From: Hippophae tibetana
Lineage: Eukaryota; Streptophyta; Magnoliopsida; Rosales; Elaeagnaceae
Assembly (NCBI GenBank): GCA_037013495.1
Contig: CM072802.1
Span: 59,539,275 to 59,603,274 of the forward strand
Direction of reading: 5' to 3'
DNA length: 64,000 bases
Part shown: piece by piece, positions 31,796-43,639 of the stretch
How positions within the stretch are numbered: position 1 is the stretch's first letter
How the letters are laid out: each line of letters starts with the position of its first letter
Notes under the pieces: generated by a model
Seen by the model: the letters and a program-made list of their open reading frames with translations, nothing else
Databases searched by the model: none
What the model was told of the DNA's origin: nothing
Program-made: the position numbers and the translations under genes

Positions 31796-34345
31796 TCAGC
31801 TTATTTTTCTTATTTTCATAAGAGAACACCACAACTTACATATAAATATATATGGTATAAGAACAATGAGTTGTGATGTAGAATGAGAAGGGAAAGATTT
31901 AACATGTGTGCTAGGATGAGGTAGAGTTGGAGTGTAATTGAGAATGTAAAGGGAAAGTAGTGACTGGTTGAGATCCCTAAATGGATGGTTGAGAGTGAGG
32001 ATTATGATATCTAGGAGCTTGAGCAAAAGAGAATCTTCTTTCATCAAATACCATACTTATGGATATTATGACTTTACCATTTGCCAATAATGTTTTATAT
32101 CCTTTGTATTTGTTGTTGTACTCAAGAAAGGTGCTTCGCTGTGATATGTATTCCAACTTGTGCTTATTGAAAGGTCTAAGATAAGGATAGTAGAGACAAC
32201 CAAAGGTTCTTATATGAAGATAGGTAGGCTTGGATTTGAAAAGCATCTCATAGGGACTTTTATGATTTAGGATCTTTGTTGCAAGCCCATTAATGATATA
32301 GACTGAGGTAATGAAGGCATCATCCCAGAACCAAGTGGGCATGTTTGAGTGAGCTAATAAGGACAATCCTATCTCCACAACATGTCTATGCTTTCTTTTA
32401 GCAATACCATTTTGTTAAGGTGTATAAGGACAAGAGATTCTATGTAAAATTTCATGGTCACTGAAAGTTTTTGTAAGGCCTATGAACTCACCTCCTCCAT
32501 CACTTTGAACCATTTTAATTCTGGATTGAAATTGAGTGGACACAATGTTTTGTAAATGAATGAAATCATTTTGAACTTCAGATTTTTGTTTAAGAAGATA
32601 CAACCATGTATATATGTTGTAATGGTCAACAAAAGTAACATAATATTGAAAACCATTAATGGATTTTTGTGGTGAAAGACCCCAAACATCAATGTGAATA
32701 AGTTCAAAGAGATGTTGATACTCAGTTTCAGACATAGAAAAAGGAAATTGATGACTCTTAGACTTCATACAAGAATCACATAAAAGATTTTTATTTAAAA
32801 CATCAGAGAAATTACAATTCTTCATAATTGTGCCAAGGACAGTTCTTACTGCATTATTTGAAGCATGGCCTAATCTATTGTGCCAAAGCTAAAGATCTTG
32901 ATTATTTCTCTTGACAAGAAGAGTTGAAACATGGGAAGGTAATTGAGTAGTGGCTGAGTGAACAGTTTGAGACTTGAGAGGTTGAATATCAAACTTGTAG
33001 AATCCATCCTTAAGAGTTCCTTTGAGGAGTGTTTGATGTGTGACCTGATCCTTAACACAACAAAAGGTGGGATGAAATTCAAAATACACATAATTATCTT
33101 CGGAGAATTGTGAGACACTAATCAAATTCTTAGTTATCTTAGGAACATAAAGAAGATCATTTAAGAGAAATGTTTTATGTAAATTACGTGACTTGATTTG
33201 TGAGCTACCAATGTGAGTAATGCACAAACCTGATTCATTCCCTACTTGAACGTTGGTGCCTTGAAAGTCTGAATCAATATTGAGATTTCCAAGCTCACTT
33301 GTCACATGGTTGGATGCACTAGAATCTGCATACCAAGACATGTCTTTCTCTAGGTAAGGTGAAATGCTCAAAGCAGAAGAGCTTATTTTAGTAACTGGAT
33401 ATGTTGTGAAGTTTTGAGGGTTATAAGCCATAGTCTGAGTATTTGAAAGTGAGCCCAGTTGGCATCAAATCGATAATAACACTTATCAACAGTGTGATTT
33501 ATGTAGTTAGAGATCTGACATCTATTCTTGTTTAAGCTTTTGAAACTCTTTCTTTCTCTTCCTCTATAAGAAGACCCGCCTCTTCCTCTTCCTCTATAAG
33601 AAGACCCGCCTCTTCCTCTTCCTCTATAAGAAGACCCGCCTCTTCCTCTATAAGAAGACCTGCCTCTTCCTCTTGAATTCTGAAATTTGCTTCTCCCTCT
33701 ACCTCATTGATAGTCATTTCCACTATTATTGAATCTTCTCTAAAAGTTGGATTGAGTGACAACATTCACATAGGGATTTGAGCCTTTAGTGTTAACAAAA
33801 TGATGTCTAGTACTTTTAAGCCTGGTTTCATATCTTTGGAGCATAGCATAAACTTCTCTAAGTTTACATGGTTATATCCTTGAGGTGGCTGCAATAATAA
33901 TAGGATCAAATTCGCTTCCTAGTTCAGCAAGAACTTGCATTACTTGATCATCATCTGAGATTGGTTGACCAGTTGATTCTAGCAAATCACAACAAGACTT
34001 TACCTTGTTCAGATAGTCTCTCATAGGTAAAGAGCCCTTTTTTGATAGATAAGAGTTGAAGCTTGTACTGCATCTTCCTTGTTACAGATTGAGATGAGAA
34101 ATTTATCTCTAGGGCTTCCTAGATTTGAAAAATGATTCTAGACTGACCATCATCACTAAAAGATTCTCAGATATAGAGAATAGAAGCCATGAGGCAAGGA
34201 GCTGATCTTGCCTTGTCCAACTCAAAAAATTTGAATTAATCTCTTTTTCTCTTGTTTTTGTTTTCTCTTTGAACTTTGCTGGAGTCTTGTTGGTGGAAGA
34301 AAAAAAATGCTCGAGTCCATACTTTCTAACAGTAATGAGCACTTG
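31796..34345 (-). pseudogene. Decayed Ty1-copia fragment: gag, protease, integrase
   Basis: Read on the minus strand. Gag N-part (34342-34109) has the UBN2-type WTRQDQLLASWLL. An RGG-repeat gag tail (33690-33540) follows. Protease comes next (33431-32889) with WYADSSASNHVT, where the expected DSGAS glycine is Ser. GAG-pre-integrase and integrase core (32825-32415) have CDSCMKSKSHQ, HIDVWG and SDGGGEF, and the integrase C-part (32378-31977) has the LFKSKPTYLHIRTFGC segment. A stop near 32414-32412 and several frame breaks interrupt it. RT, RNase H and both LTRs are absent, the element stopping near 31796. Clearly inactive. Confidence 0.85.
33540..33690 (-). repeat. 24-30 bp tandem repeat encoding RGRGGSSY units
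   Basis: Units of CCTCTTCCTCTATAAGAAGACCCG in plus-strand reading repeat about four times, with six-base length variants. In the gag phase (minus strand) they read RGRGGSSY, an RGG-box-like RNA-binding motif typical of some copia gag C-termini. The Glu/Leu-rich frame over the same region is out of phase. Confidence 0.7.
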
Positions 34346-34369
34346 GTGTTTCCAATTGTGAATGACAAC

Positions 34370-35110
34370 TATTTAGGTGTAAGATGGCATAACATTAATG
34401 CCAATAATTTTGAGCTTAAATTGGCGTTGATCAGCATGGTGTAACAAGCCCAATTTAGGAGATTTCCAATTGATGATCCCAATATTTATTTGGCGATGTT
34501 TTTGGAGATTAGTGACACTATAAAGATGAATTGTGTTATTGAAGACACCATTACACTGTGATTGTTTCCTTTTTTATTAAGGGACAAGGCCAAAGGTTGG
34601 CTACAATCTATATAACTAGGAAGCATCACTAGTTGGCAAGACATAGTAGAAACATTTCTTGCTAAATTCTTTCCACCTGCAAAAACAGCCCAACTCAGGA
34701 GTGAGATTGGTCAATTCAAATAAAATTGATTTTGAGACACTTTATGATGCATGGGAAAGATATAAAAATTTGATTCGACGTTTCCATCAACATGAATTGC
34801 CAGATTGGTTGCGAGTTCATATATTCTATAATGGGTTAAATGGGCAAACTAGAACCATAGTTTATCTTGCTTCTGGTGAAAATTTGATGTCAAAGACAGT
34901 TGAAGTTGCTACTTCTCTTTTGGAAGAAATGGCCTCAAACAACTATCAATGGCCAATTGAAATATCTATGGCTAAGAAAGTTACTAGGATTCATGAATTG
35001 GAGTCGTTTGCTACCCTTTCAACTCAAGTTGCTTCTCTATCTCATCAAATTTCAACCTTGACAATCCAAATAATACCACAAAGTGAAAAATATGTTGCAA
35101 ACCCATAGTT
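34370..35110 (+). pseudogene. Old Athila-lineage gag
   Basis: It begins abruptly 25 bp after the copia relic. The translation gives an NANNFEL segment near 34398, a DPNIYLAMFLEI-like segment near 34475, then an open stretch (34659-35108) with FETLYDAWERYKNLIRRFHQHELPDW cut by no stop and LLEEMASNN. It parallels 48770-49400 of the better-preserved Athila at 46234-56928. Frame changes near 34560-34660 kill it. The gag zinc-knuckle region (35110-35480) survives only in fragments. Confidence 0.75.
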
Positions 35111-35479
35111 TTGATGAATGAAGCAAGTAAATAACATGTTCAATACATCAACAATAGAAACTACAACTATCATGGTAATCCTATGCCAAATTACTATCAT
35201 CTAGGGCTTTGAAATCATGAGAATATTTCTTATGGAAACATAAAGAATGTGTTGCAACATCCCCTAGGGTTTGATAGTCAACCAAGCGAGAAGAATATGT
35301 CACTTGAGGATGCCATGGTTTTCTTTGTTGAGGAGACCAAATCAAGGTTTAAAAAGAGTGATTCACGGATGAATAACATTGAAACTTATTTTAACAATAT
35401 GTGAGCCACTATGAGAAATCTCAAAGTGAAAATTGGGAAACTAGCCAAGACCATCAATGCCCAATAAAGAGGAACTTTT

Positions 35480-38400
35480 CCTAGCAATATAGAAATGAAT
35501 CTGAAGGAACAATGCAAGGCCATTACACTTAGGAGTGGAAGAGAAATTGAGAGATCACCATTAAAGGAAACTGAGTCCACCCCTATAACTCCAAACAATA
35601 GCCAAAGCAATCATAAAGTAGAAGAAGATGATATTATTGATGATACACTAAGAGAGACTGACATACCTCCATCAATGTCCTTCTATTCTCTCTACTCCAC
35701 TTCCTTATCCTCAACACTTTCAAAAACAAAAATTAGATAAGAAATTTTCTAAGTTTTTGGATATCTTTAAAAAAATTCACATAATGTAGATGCCTTGGAA
35801 CAAATGCCCAATTATGTCAAATTTTTGAAAGACATCATGTCCAAGAAAATTAGGTTAGAGGCGTTTAAAATAGTAAAGCTTTTTGAAGAACATAGTTCCA
35901 TTCTTTAAAAGAAATTACCCAAAAAAATTAAAAGATACAGGGATTTTCACTTTGCCTTGCATTATTGGAAATTCATTTTTTGATAAATTTTATGTGATCT
36001 TGGTGCTAGCATTAATCTTATACCATTGTCTATTTATAAGAAATTGGAACTTGGAGAGATGTAACAAACAAAAATTTATTTGCAACTAGTAGATCGATCC
36101 ATTAAGTATCCACGTGGAATCATAGAAGATGTATTGGTAAAGGTGGATAAATTTATTTTTCCTGTTGATTTTGTGGTGTTAGATATGGATGAAGACCAAG
36201 ATGTCTCACTCATTCTTGGCCTACCATTCTTGGCTATAGAAATGGTTTTAATGGATGTTCAAAAGGGTGAGTTAACATTAAGAGTGAACAAGGAAAAGGT
36301 TATGTTCAACATCTACGAATCGATGAAATTTTTAGAAGAACCAAGCACTTGTTTTTGGGTAAATATCATTGAACAATGTGAAATAAAAGCCTTTCAAGAA
36401 GATATGTCAACCAATCACCTAGAACGATGTATCACCACTTCATCTCATGCTTATGATTTTAATAATTCTGCTATTTGTGAACCTGACTTACCTTTTATTA
36501 GTGAAGAATTTCCTCACTGTATTTGCCTTAGAAGCATTGCAATAGGTTACATCATTTAGCACAAAAGTGGAGAGGCTGGAGCCAATGGTAGCAAAGACGA
36601 ATTTTGTAATCTCTACAAAAAATGTGTAGCAAACTACAACTCCAGAGTTGAATAAATTTCCTGAGCATCTCCACTATGTGTTCTTGGGTGATAGTAAACC
36701 TTTCCAGTTATTTATGTGTTCTTGGGATGGACTATCTTTGACATAAAAGGTATAAGTCCATCTATTTGCATACACAAGATTCTAATGGAGGAACCTTACA
36801 AACCATCAATTGAGCCCCAAAGAAGATTAAATCCAGTGCATGTTATACCAAAAGAGGGTGGATTGATGGTGGTGAAAAATGAAAACAATGAGTTTATTCC
36901 TACAAGAATAGTCATAGACTGGTGTGTATGTGTAGATTACTACAAGTTGAACAAAACAACATGGAAGGATCATTTTCCACTTCCATTCATTGATAAAATG
37001 TTAGATCAATTGGTTGGATATCCCTTTTTATTGCTTTTTAGATAGTTATTCGAGGTATAACCATATTTCCATAGTCCCCGAAGATCAAGAAAAAACTACA
37101 TTCCCATGGCCCTATGGAACATTTGCTTTTAGAAGGATTCCCTTTGGATTGTGCAATGCCTTCACAACATTTCAAAGTTGCATGATGGCTATCTTTTTTG
37201 ATATGGTGGAAGATATAATGAAAATTTTCATGGATGAATTTTTAGTTTTTGGTACATCTTTTGATAATTGTTTGTAAAATTTAGCTCTTGTTTTGTAGAG
37301 ATGTGAAGATATAAATCTTGTCCTAAACTAGGAGAAGTGTAATTTCATGGCTCAAAAAGGGATCACGCTTGGCCATATAGTGTTATCTAAAGGAATTGAG
37401 GTTGATCGAGCTAAAATTACAACCATAGAAAAACTACCACCTCTAAAGAATGTGAAGGGAATTAGAATCTTTGTAGGACATGCAAGATTTTATAGAAGAT
37501 TTATAAAGGATTTTTCTAAACTCTCTAAACATTTATTTAATCTTCTTGAAAAAAATTTGCATTTGACTTTGATGATGTTTATTTGCAGGCCTTTAATGCA
37601 ATCAAGGAGAAACTGATTTCAGCACTAGTAATGATTGTACCTAATTGGAGTCAACCTTTTGATGCCATGTGTGATGCAAGTGACTTTGTAATTAGAGCAG
37701 TGTTAGGAAAAAAACGAGACAAACTATTTAGGGCCCTATACTATGCAAGCTATACATTGAATAAAGCTCAATTGAATTATACAACAACTGAGAAGGAGAT
37801 GCTTGTTGTGGTGTTTGCTTGTGACAAATTTTGGTCTTACATCATTGGTACAAAGGTGATAGTGTTCACTAATCATGCATCACTTTGTTATTTGTTTAGC
37901 AAGAAGGATGATAAACCTAGGCTGATTCGTTGGATCCTTCTTCTTCAAGAATTTGATTTGGAAGTTCGAAATAAGAAAGGAAGTGAAATTGTAGTTGTTG
38001 ATCATCTCTCTCGGTTAGAGCAAGAGGAAGTAAAAATAGATTTAGTGATCCAAGAAGCATCCCTAATGAAAAGTTGTTTGCATGTGAGATCAAGCTTTTT
38101 TGGTATGCTAATATTGTAAACTACCTAGCTTGTAGGGTATTGCCACTAGATCTTACTTACCACAAACGTAAAAAAAATTGCATGATGTGAAATATTATAT
38201 TTGGGATGAGCCTTTACTTTTAAAAAGATGACCTAATCAAATCATCCGAAGATGTGTGCCTGAAGAGGAGATGCAACCCATTCTCCATTTTCATTCCTTA
38301 TCATATGGAGGACATTTTGGAGTAACACGAACAATAGCTAAGGTACTTAAAAGTGGTTTATTTTGGCCCTCTATTTTTCATGATAGTTATACTTTGGTGA

Positions 38401-39375
38401 AAACTTATGATCAATACCAACGTATGGAAAATATTTCAAGACATTAGAGCTACCATCGAAAAATATCTTAGAGGTTGAGTTATTTGATGTTTAGAGAATT
38501 AATTTTATGGGTCATTTTCCTCCCTTTTTTGGTTTTGTTTATAACTTATTAGTAGTTGATTATATGTCAACGTGAGTAGAGGCAATTCTTACAATAACAA
38601 ATGATGCAAATGTAGTGCTTAAATTTATGCATAAGAACATATTTACAAGATTCAGCACTCCACGAGCTATTATTAGTGATGAAGGGATCCATTTTTGCAA
38701 CAAGTTATTCGATAACCTTCTCTCTAAATATGGTGTGAAGCATAAAATAGCACTTGCTTATCATTTTCAAACTAATGGCCAAGCTAAAATTTCAAATTGA
38801 GAAATCAAGAATATCCATAAGAAGACGACCAATACCAATAAAAAGGATTAGGCAAAGAAGCTTGATTTTGCTTTGTGGGCATACTATACAACTTTTAAAA
38901 CACCTATCGGGATGTATCGTTTAGTGTTTGGAAAAGCATGTTTGTCATCTCCCTTTTGAATTAGAGCATAAAGCTTATTGTGCTATAAATAAGTTTAATT
39001 TTGATTTGATGACAGTAGGGAAAAACGACTTCTTCAATTGAATGAGATGGATGGGTTCTGGAATGATGTTTATGAAAATGTAAAGATTTACAAAGAAGAG
39101 ACAAAGAAGTGGCATAACAAACAGATTCTTAGGCAAGAGTTTGCCTCAGGGCAACAAGTTTTGCTTTTCAATTCATAACTAGAACTCTTCATAGGTAAGT
39201 TAAGATCAAGATGGACAGGTCCTTATACAATTGACAAAGTTTCCACTTTTGCAGCAATAAACTTAAAGGAAAAGACAGGGAATATATTCAGAGTTAATGG
39301 TCAGAGATTAAAGCACTATTATGGAGAACAAGTGGGGAGGAATTGTGCATTTACTTCAATTCGAAATCCTAATTG
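35480..39375 (+). pseudogene. Old Athila-lineage pol (PR-RT-RNaseH-IN), heavily broken
   Basis: Protease with an ILGLPFLAI segment and a frameshift exactly at its active-site DLGAS (about 35995-36010). RT (36716-37277) lacks about 35 codons after RRLNP compared with 51270-51375. Its catalytic MDD has become MDE (FMDEF near 37235). A connection (37347-37616) and RNase H (37583-38119, ending [10 protein letters not shown]) follow, then an integrase zinc region (38256-38447) and core pieces to 38800 with many stops. A C-terminal KACLSSPFELEHKAY-like part lies near 38935-38975. It is Athila by the RT-IN order and the HLP(F/V)(E/D)LEHKAY-type motif. No LTRs were found on either side. Confidence 0.85.
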
Positions 39376-41100
39376 ATGAAGATTGAAAATTCTAGTTGTA
39401 GATTATAAAACAAGCGCTTATGGGAAGTAGCCCGTAAAAATTTCTTTTGTTCTTTTATTTTATTTTATTTTTATTATTTATTTGAATAATTTGGATTTGA
39501 TGCTAGTTTATTTTTTAGGAATAAAAAGCTAAAAATTACAAACTAATGCGGATCCACCATAAAACCAGGGAAGTTCCTTTCATTTCTTCAATCTGTCTCA
39601 TTTTTAAATTACAATGAGAACATTGTTTAGTTTAATTTTGGGGGTGTCAATTCCTATAGTCTTGACTTGTTGAATTCTCTTATCAAGCATGTATTTGAAT
39701 ATGATTGAATTTGCTATGACTTTGAAATTTGTGATTGAGGATGGTTTTGAGAATTTTTTTTTTTTTCAAAATCTGCTATTATGTTAGGCAAAGTTTTGTG
39801 GGTACTTTGATTTAAATCTTTGTCCTTGAAAATAATTGAGCATGTAGTAAATTTTTCTCTACTCTATTTTGCCTATATAGAGAAGGAGTTGAATTAATTA
39901 GTTAGGAAAGTTCAATCTTGCTTTGCTCAAGAATCCATTGATGGATCCTTAAGGCGAAATCCTTGTTGATACCAAATAGTAGAGAAATGATATAGGAAAT
40001 TTTTTTGTCACAACCAAAAAGCTTTCCCAGCTGTCCTAATTATCACGCCATCATTGCATGGTGTATTTCCATAGTCAACCTCCTTGAGCCTTATTTTACA
40101 TAAGCTTTATTTGTTATTTTAACTACATAAACCATTCCTATTCTAATCTTGAAAAACCATGAACTTACCTTAAATTTTGAGAAAATACTTTGGTGAAAAT
40201 TTGCATTTAAAGAGAAAGTTCAAATTAAATAATCTACATTATGTTTGCTCAATTTGATCAAAGTTTGAAAAGAAAAGAAAGTGAAAGGCAAGAATCGGAA
40301 TAGGGTTAAAGTGATTGAAAATCAAAAAAGGCTATAAGTATCAAGATGCTAAAAAAAAAGAGAGCATTCTACTTATTGAGTATGGTAACAATATTGTCAT
40401 CAGTTTGAGCATATTATTGAGAAAGAGCGATGGTGTGAATCCTGTACATATTCTTTTTAATATTTTTTTCTACCAAGTATTTTTACAGTTTGCTTTGATT
40501 TTTCATATCCATTTCTCTCTTAGCCTTCACCTTAGGACCTATCATTACAATCATGATTAAACACCTTTTGATATCTAATTTTTGTATTTGATTACATTAG
40601 TGGAGAGGATTTTTGAAAATTGGACTTATGGAGTTAAGTTTTGAGAGAATTCTTCTGATTTTAGTTGTTATACTTTTATATGAATGTTTTGGTGGTTTGA
40701 AGTTAAATTTATTATTTAACACACACACTTAAGAACTTAACTTTGGGTTGAAGTAAATGCTTAACTTTTGCTTGACAAATTGCTGAATTGTGATTGATTT
40801 TCTTACAATCTTCGATGTAAAAAGAGTAAGTTATTACAGATGAAATCTAAATTCAGATTATAGCTTGGTGAATAATGGTAATTCTCGATAGGGTCTAGTT
40901 GATATGGTCAATAATTGTCTTTTATTTTATTTTATTTTTGTTTGATGACAAAAAGTTTTAAGTTTTATCACTTCTTAACTTTAACTTTAGTCTAATTTTA
41001 TTTAATTTTTATTGATTTTAGATTTTATTATTATTATTTAAATTTTATTACAAATTTGAAGAAAATGAAGGTCCAAAATTTTAGAAGTATATCATGTATG
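39376..41100 (+). mobile_element. 3' non-coding tail of the old Athila element
   Basis: Begins with the post-pol motif (AACAAGCGCTTATGGGAAGTAGCCCG, 39408-39433) and then the hairpin plus G-run (39611-39644). AT-rich sequence with the CCTTAAGGCGAAATCC- and TTGTTGATACC-type patches typical of Athila tails follows. No 3' LTR is visible. The frame 40315-40560 has no motif. Confidence 0.5.
39611..39644 (+). other. Hairpin plus G-run motif, old Athila copy
   Basis: ACAATG (39611-39616)/CATTGT (39621-39626) around AGAA, then TTTTGGGGGTGTC. Relative to the LARD copy the fourth base pair is swapped from T-A to A-T on both arms. Confidence 0.65.
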
Positions 41101-42437
41101 TATTCTCAATTCTAAATGAAGATTTATTTAAATTTAGATATATATATATATATAAAGAAGCTATGCAGGTAATATATTAATATATATACCAAATTAAGGG
41201 AGGTGAGAAAAAAAGAAACAAAAAAGTAAGGCGTAGAAAAAAAAGAGAATGGAGAAGAGAGAAAGCGGCAATGAAAAAAGCAAAAAAATAAAATAAAAAA
41301 AAAAGATAGGCGGCATAACAGAGAAGAGAAAGTTGAAACTGTGAAAAGCGAAAACAGATTTTTTATCGTTTATTTTCCTTTCAATTATTCTAAAAACAAT
41401 TTACAGTGAATTAATTTATATTAAATTTAATTTTTTAAATGAACTATTTATTTTATTATAGAAAATAGATATAATTTAATTCCAAATTATTCTTAATTTT
41501 TTATATTAATTTTAATTATTTATCTCCATGTTTATCTGATATATTATAAGTGTATTACTTATAATTAACTATCATTAATTAAATGATTTTAATTTTGTGA
41601 TTTACTATAAAAAAAAATTATAAAATAGATCTAGAATATGTCGGCATAGGTAAGTATAGAGATCGAAAGACTTGTATGTAGTTTTAAAATCATTGGTCTT
41701 AATATTTTCTTGTTTTATTAAATTGCATACTCTTGTATAAATTAATTAACAAAAACTTTTCCAATTGATTGTCAAAAGAGGCTTTTGGATGTTTTTTGAG
41801 ATTGCTAACAAATATAAAGAATTAAATTCTATTAGCTTGATGAGTAAAACATAGTGAGAGATTAGGTGAAATAGATTTTCTAGAAGTTTTCTTCCCATTA
41901 ATTTGATCTTTGAACAACATCTTTGTTTTCTTTAAATTAAATTTATTATAAATTCCAATTATAACAATCTTAGTGAATTCTCTAGATGAAATTGAGATTA
42001 GTATAATTTTAACATTTGTTAAAAATAAGTTAACAATCCCCGAGAACAAAAATTTTCTTATCACTTTATTATAAAACTACGATATTGTGCAATTGTAGTT
42101 TTGCACTAATCAATTATACATTTAATTCATGAGTCGAGTCCGATCAATTCATTTATGAACAAATTGTATTTATATTGAATCATCATTTTTGTATCAATGA
42201 CAACTAAGAAAATAATCAATTAGTAATTAAAATTAAAATCATCCTTTTCATTTGAGATTATATCATAATTATCGAAAGAATAGTCAATTAATATTAATTA
42301 ATTTTAAGCAAAAATAATATATGTTATTACATCGTACAAGATGAACATAAATGACTAGCACAACATGAACTTAAAGTGCATAAATAAATCACTATGTCTA
42401 TCCAACAATAATATGGGTTAACTCATTTCTTATATAA

Positions 42438-42479
<42 letters not shown>

Positions 42480-42784
42480 GATAAAAGAACTCACATGTTC
42501 ATCCTACGAACATATTTTTATGTTTACTATCCATTAAAATACTGATTAAATCATGTCAATTAGGTAGGCACGTCCCTTGCATATGACAACAAAACTAGTT
42601 ATATATAATGCTTTATTGTGTTTTATCCCATCTTAGTTTATTATGTTTTCTGCAAAAATGCCAAAGTACATATTAAGCAAGTGTAAGTTCAAACTATGTA
42701 GCATCCCATTAGTTGGCATTTTTGGAATTTTTATTGGAATGATATTAGAATGAAAGAGAAATGAATTTTTATTGGAATTTTTAT
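41101..42784. other. No gene recognised; purine tract and microsatellite
   Basis: 41195-41345 is strongly purine-rich (GAAAAAAAGAAAC..., GGAGAAGAGAGAAAGCGGC). 41905-42012 is the second copy of the dispersed repeat at 31628-31760. 42441-42476 is (AT)18. The small minus-strand frames lack motifs. Confidence 0.5.
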
Positions 42785-43630
42785 GGTTTGGGGTTGACCT
42801 CAGCTCGAGCTGGTGGTCGACCATATCTTGAGTTGGTGCTTGACCCTATAGGCAATATGGTTTCCTTGGACAAGTCTCTTTCTTGTTGGTGAGTTGTGAG
42901 CGCGTGGGTCATTTGGGATGCCTCATCTTACAGCTCAGGTTGCTGACTAGGCTTGAAAGGTTGAGTGGACCAAGTGCCAAGTTGATCCATATGTCCAAAC
43001 ATCTAGTCCCTCTACTCTTTCAGCTTGAACTCTACATGAAGGTGGAAGAGTAATTATTAGGAAGCGGATACGAACAGTTTAGATTCCCTAATAAATGCAT
43101 GTGAGTTGATTGGTGAGTGGAAAATGGGGGCCTCTATATAAAGAGGTGCCTGGGTTGAGACTATTTCCTACACATTAGACAAAAAATAAGAGAAAAAATT
43201 CCCAGTCATATTAGCTCGAGCCATCAAAAGATTTCAGTTCGATGTAAAAAACTTAGCTCGACACCTAGCCTATTTTCTCAGGTTTCTAGAGTACAAGTTC
43301 TTTCAAGAATAAAACTTATCTCTCCTATTCTTTTTAGATCATTTTTATGAAGAATCATTTTCTTTTACTTTCAACTTAAACTTAGGTAAACTCTTTATCT
43401 TATGACTTATTCGTCTCTTTATGTTTTGTGCTACTTTACAAACACTATGCATAAAGAAGAAACTTCATGCTCGGGCTCTTGGGAGAGCCCTCAGTACCCT
43501 AGTTCCAATGATGACTCAGGGTCTACCAGGGTGAGTTCCTCTGACCATTAGGTTGAACATGCCCTAAACTCAAATATTAGTGGCCACAAGAAAAAACTTA
43601 TTTTGGCCCTTAGCTAGGGGTAGGGGTCCT
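42785..43630 (+). repeat. LTR-like segment with TATA box
   Basis: GGGGCCTCTATATAAAGAGGTGCC (near 43128) is a TATA box in a partial palindrome, in the style of Tat/Retand LTRs. It is followed by a transcript-start-like segment, AATAAAACTT (about 43311) and a CTCGGGCTCTTGGGAGAGCCC hairpin (about 43472). AGCTCGAG-type motifs recur at 42802, 43212 and 43255. It borders the truncated Tat integrase at 43640. No target duplicate or partner was identified. Orientation is favoured as plus but the palindromic TATA leaves doubt. Confidence 0.45.
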
Positions 43631-43639
43631 ACTTTGTCA

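Noticed and set aside
33532-33765. Glu/Leu-rich repeat protein on the minus strand
   Set aside because: Out of phase; the gag phase of the same DNA gives RGRGGSSY repeats adjoining other copia gag segments.
31796-41100. One composite element formed by the copia and Athila relics
   Set aside because: They are on opposite strands, belong to different superfamilies and lack shared LTRs; adjacency is simple nesting or breakage.
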